Part shown: one piece after another, positions 62,601 to 64,000 of the stretch
How the letters are laid out: the number at the start of each line of letters is the position of its first letter
Numbering within the stretch: the stretch's first letter is position 1
NCBI GenBank assembly: GCA_900540805.1
Contig: UQHL01000008.1
Span: 55,504-119,503, forward strand
Direction of reading: 5' to 3'
Origin: an uncultured Eubacteriales bacterium
Lineage (GTDB): Bacteria > Bacillota > Clostridia > Christensenellales > Borkfalkiaceae
Length of the DNA: 64,000 nt
Notes under the pieces: model-generated
Databases searched by the model: none
What the model was told of the DNA's origin: nothing
The model's input: the letters and a program-made list of their open reading frames with translations, nothing else
Program-made: the position numbers and the translations under genes

Positions 62601-63843
62601 TACAGGAGTCCCTTCGGTTCCGTTTTATCCAGCGTCACGCTCGTCACTTCGGAAACATTCCCTGCACGGTCGATACACTTAAAATAATACGTTCCCTCCG
62701 CCGTGAGCTGAGCGCCCGAAACATAGTCCGTATAGTACGCTGTCCCCGGCATTCTGACGTAACAGTCCGCAATCCCCGAGCCCGAATCCGAAGCAACGTA
62801 TTTCAAGGCTTGTGCGGGTATATATGCACCGTTTTCTCTTGCGACCGCGCTTCCGTCATACACGATGCCTGTCGGCGCAACGTCGTCGTAATAAAAAGTG
62901 AACTCTTCGCTTTTTGGCCCAGGCCGTCCACGGCATACACGGTATATTGCCCGTTCGTCGCACCCGAAGTAAAACTCTTTTCGGTCGTGGACAGAAAATT
63001 TCCGTTTGACGGCGTTTTATAATACAGCCGCGCGTGATTTGCATCGGTCACGGTTACCGTTACATGCTCGTTCGTGATTGCTGCGTTTGAAAGCGTTTTC
63101 CCGCTCGTCGTTCCCCTTGCCGTAAGCACGGGCGCCGTCGTATCTATCGTCAGACTGCCTGTCAGCGTCGATGCCGAGCGATAGCTTATCACGTTCAGGA
63201 TCGATTTCCAGTTGGTCCATTCATAGCTCCGCATTATTTTCAGCGTATATGTCCCGTCGCTCAGATTGATTGTGTTCGTACCGAAATCCGAAACCTGAAA
63301 CGGCGTGTATTCCTCCGATTCGCTCGTCGTAACCGTCGTTTTCCCGTTTACGTTGATCGTCTTTCGTACATAGGTCGCCGTTGTCGGCTGTCCGTCCTCG
63401 CCTGTCTCTTGTTTCGTATAGGTCGAACGAATAAATCTCGCCTGCCATCTGATTGTAGAGCCCTGCAGGAGCTGGAAAGCGTAACCCGTTTCCACCGGGG
63501 CAAAACTCAGTCCCGAATCCGCCTGCGGTCGATACAGCGCTACGGCGCCTGAAAAGTCCACGCACAACGCCGTACTGTCGATTTTGATTGCGCTTCCCGT
63601 CGTGGACATATTGTTATTCACTGCGCCATACAGTTTTATCCCCGTTGTATAGTCGTATTCTTCTGTATAATTGTTCTCACTCGTATTGGTTTTATGCGTT
63701 ACCGTTTCCCGGCCGCGGAAAGTCTGAATACATGTATTCCCGGCTGCAGACGCACGCGTCACCAGGCTTATACCGGCTGACAGCAACAACACCGCTGTCG
63801 CTATGATTCCTATCATAAATATCCGTTTTCTTGTTTTCTCCAT
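59639..63843 (-). pseudogene. Large Ig-like-repeat surface protein, one frameshift
   Basis: Read through one frame error this is a protein of about 1401 residues. It has a signal peptide from the ATG at 63841-63843 (FMIGIIATAVLLLSAGISLV, AGGAG site six bases before the start). At least ten Ig-like modules follow with the phrase GTYYFKCIDRAGNVSE-x-T-LDKTEP, the bacterial Ig-like type seen in clostridial surface proteins. A C-terminal membrane helix ends it (WWIALIVIGGLAVIAGSAAVI, then KKREIL). The frame changes at the T5 run 62911-62915: upstream the protein reads YTVYAVDGLGQK, downstream SEEFTFYYDDVAPTG. One extra base would restore continuity. It lacks the Gly-Cys-Gly-Ser-Ser tail of the other surface proteins. 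Confidence 0.75.
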
Positions 63844-63954
63844 ATGCTTCTCCTGATTGGTTATTGCGTTTTGTGACTTGGTTTCTTTATTGCTCGGTCT
63901 ATCTACATTTGTTTTCCTCCTCTCAGTTTTCATTCGTGATACAATAATAATCAT

Positions 63955-63998
63955 CCACCCGCATAGCGGGTGGTTTTTCATTTTCGGGCATAGCCCTT
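63955..63998 (+). other. Pair of short hairpins upstream of the Ig-like protein gene
   Basis: CCACCCGC-ATA-GCGGGTGG (63955-63973) followed by five T on the plus strand, then GGGC-ATA-GCCC (63988-63998). The first has the form of a plus-strand terminator. The two share the ATA loop, reminiscent of hairpins at ends of IS200/IS605-type elements, but no transposase is visible before the window ends. Confidence 0.45.
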
Positions 63999-64000
63999 GT

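Noticed and set aside
63844..64000. IS200/IS605 element at the right edge
   Set aside because: Only hairpins are visible, and no TnpA or TnpB sequence could be read before the window ends.

Overview
The window looks like the chromosome of an uncultured, probably gut-associated anaerobe of the Firmicutes (Clostridia). Supporting this are consensus sigma-A promoters, AGGAGG-type ribosome binding sites, a YesM/YesN-type two-component pair, LplABC-type sugar transporters, clostridial serine-recombinase cassettes and a Tn4451/Tn5397-like mobilizable transposon. Nearly every gene is on the minus strand; the exceptions are the tracrRNA, an ATPase and one AraC regulator.

Layout. (1) 1-5.4 kb: a type II CRISPR-Cas locus, cas9-cas1-cas2, with cas2 cut by the window edge. 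A short tracrRNA with a perfect promoter lies on the opposite strand just upstream of cas9. The CRISPR array is not in the window. (2) 5.6-7.4 kb: a DUF4143-type ATPase flanked by two 28-bp direct repeats (25/28 identical). (3) 7.4-11.3 kb and 30.5-33.0 kb: two halves of one older recombinase cassette (sigma-like factor, unknown gene, PemK toxin, decayed DUF1016 gene, small SHOCT-like protein, three serine recombinases). (4) 11.31-30.53 kb: a 19.2-kb mobilizable transposon inserted inside the first of those recombinases. It splits that gene exactly at the codons of the conserved YADEGITGT motif. The element has a TnpX/TndX-like integrase at one end, mobC, a MOBP-type relaxase with an overlapping mobB-like gene, an oriT-like hairpin region, and about 14.6 kb of carbohydrate-uptake cargo: a YesMN-like two-component system, an LplABC-like transporter, two further lipoproteins, and GH37-, GH3- and GH31-type enzymes. 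(5) 33.3-58.1 kb: a long minus-strand glycan-use operon. It holds three very large surface proteins, a CUT1 transporter, secreted lipoproteins, two GH78-type enzymes and a GH65 phosphorylase with beta-phosphoglucomutase. A divergent AraC regulator sits at 58.4 kb. (6) 59.6-63.8 kb: a large Ig-like-repeat surface protein broken by one frameshift.

How the parts work together (inference). The 33-58 kb operon reads as bind, cleave, import and phosphorolyse. Discoidin/FIVAR surface proteins would hold the glycan and extracellular hydrolases would trim it. The ABC system would import oligosaccharides, and cytosolic GH78, GH65 and PgmB would release sugars and convert them to glucose 6-phosphate. 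The mobile element brings a second, independently regulated system of the same kind. The two strongest observations are the rebuilt attachment sites of the nested element (10-bp shared core, GA at the exact centre of a 13-bp inverted repeat) and a shared C-terminal Gly-Cys-Gly-Ser-Ser / membrane helix / basic tail on three surface proteins, which may be a cysteine-type sorting signal.
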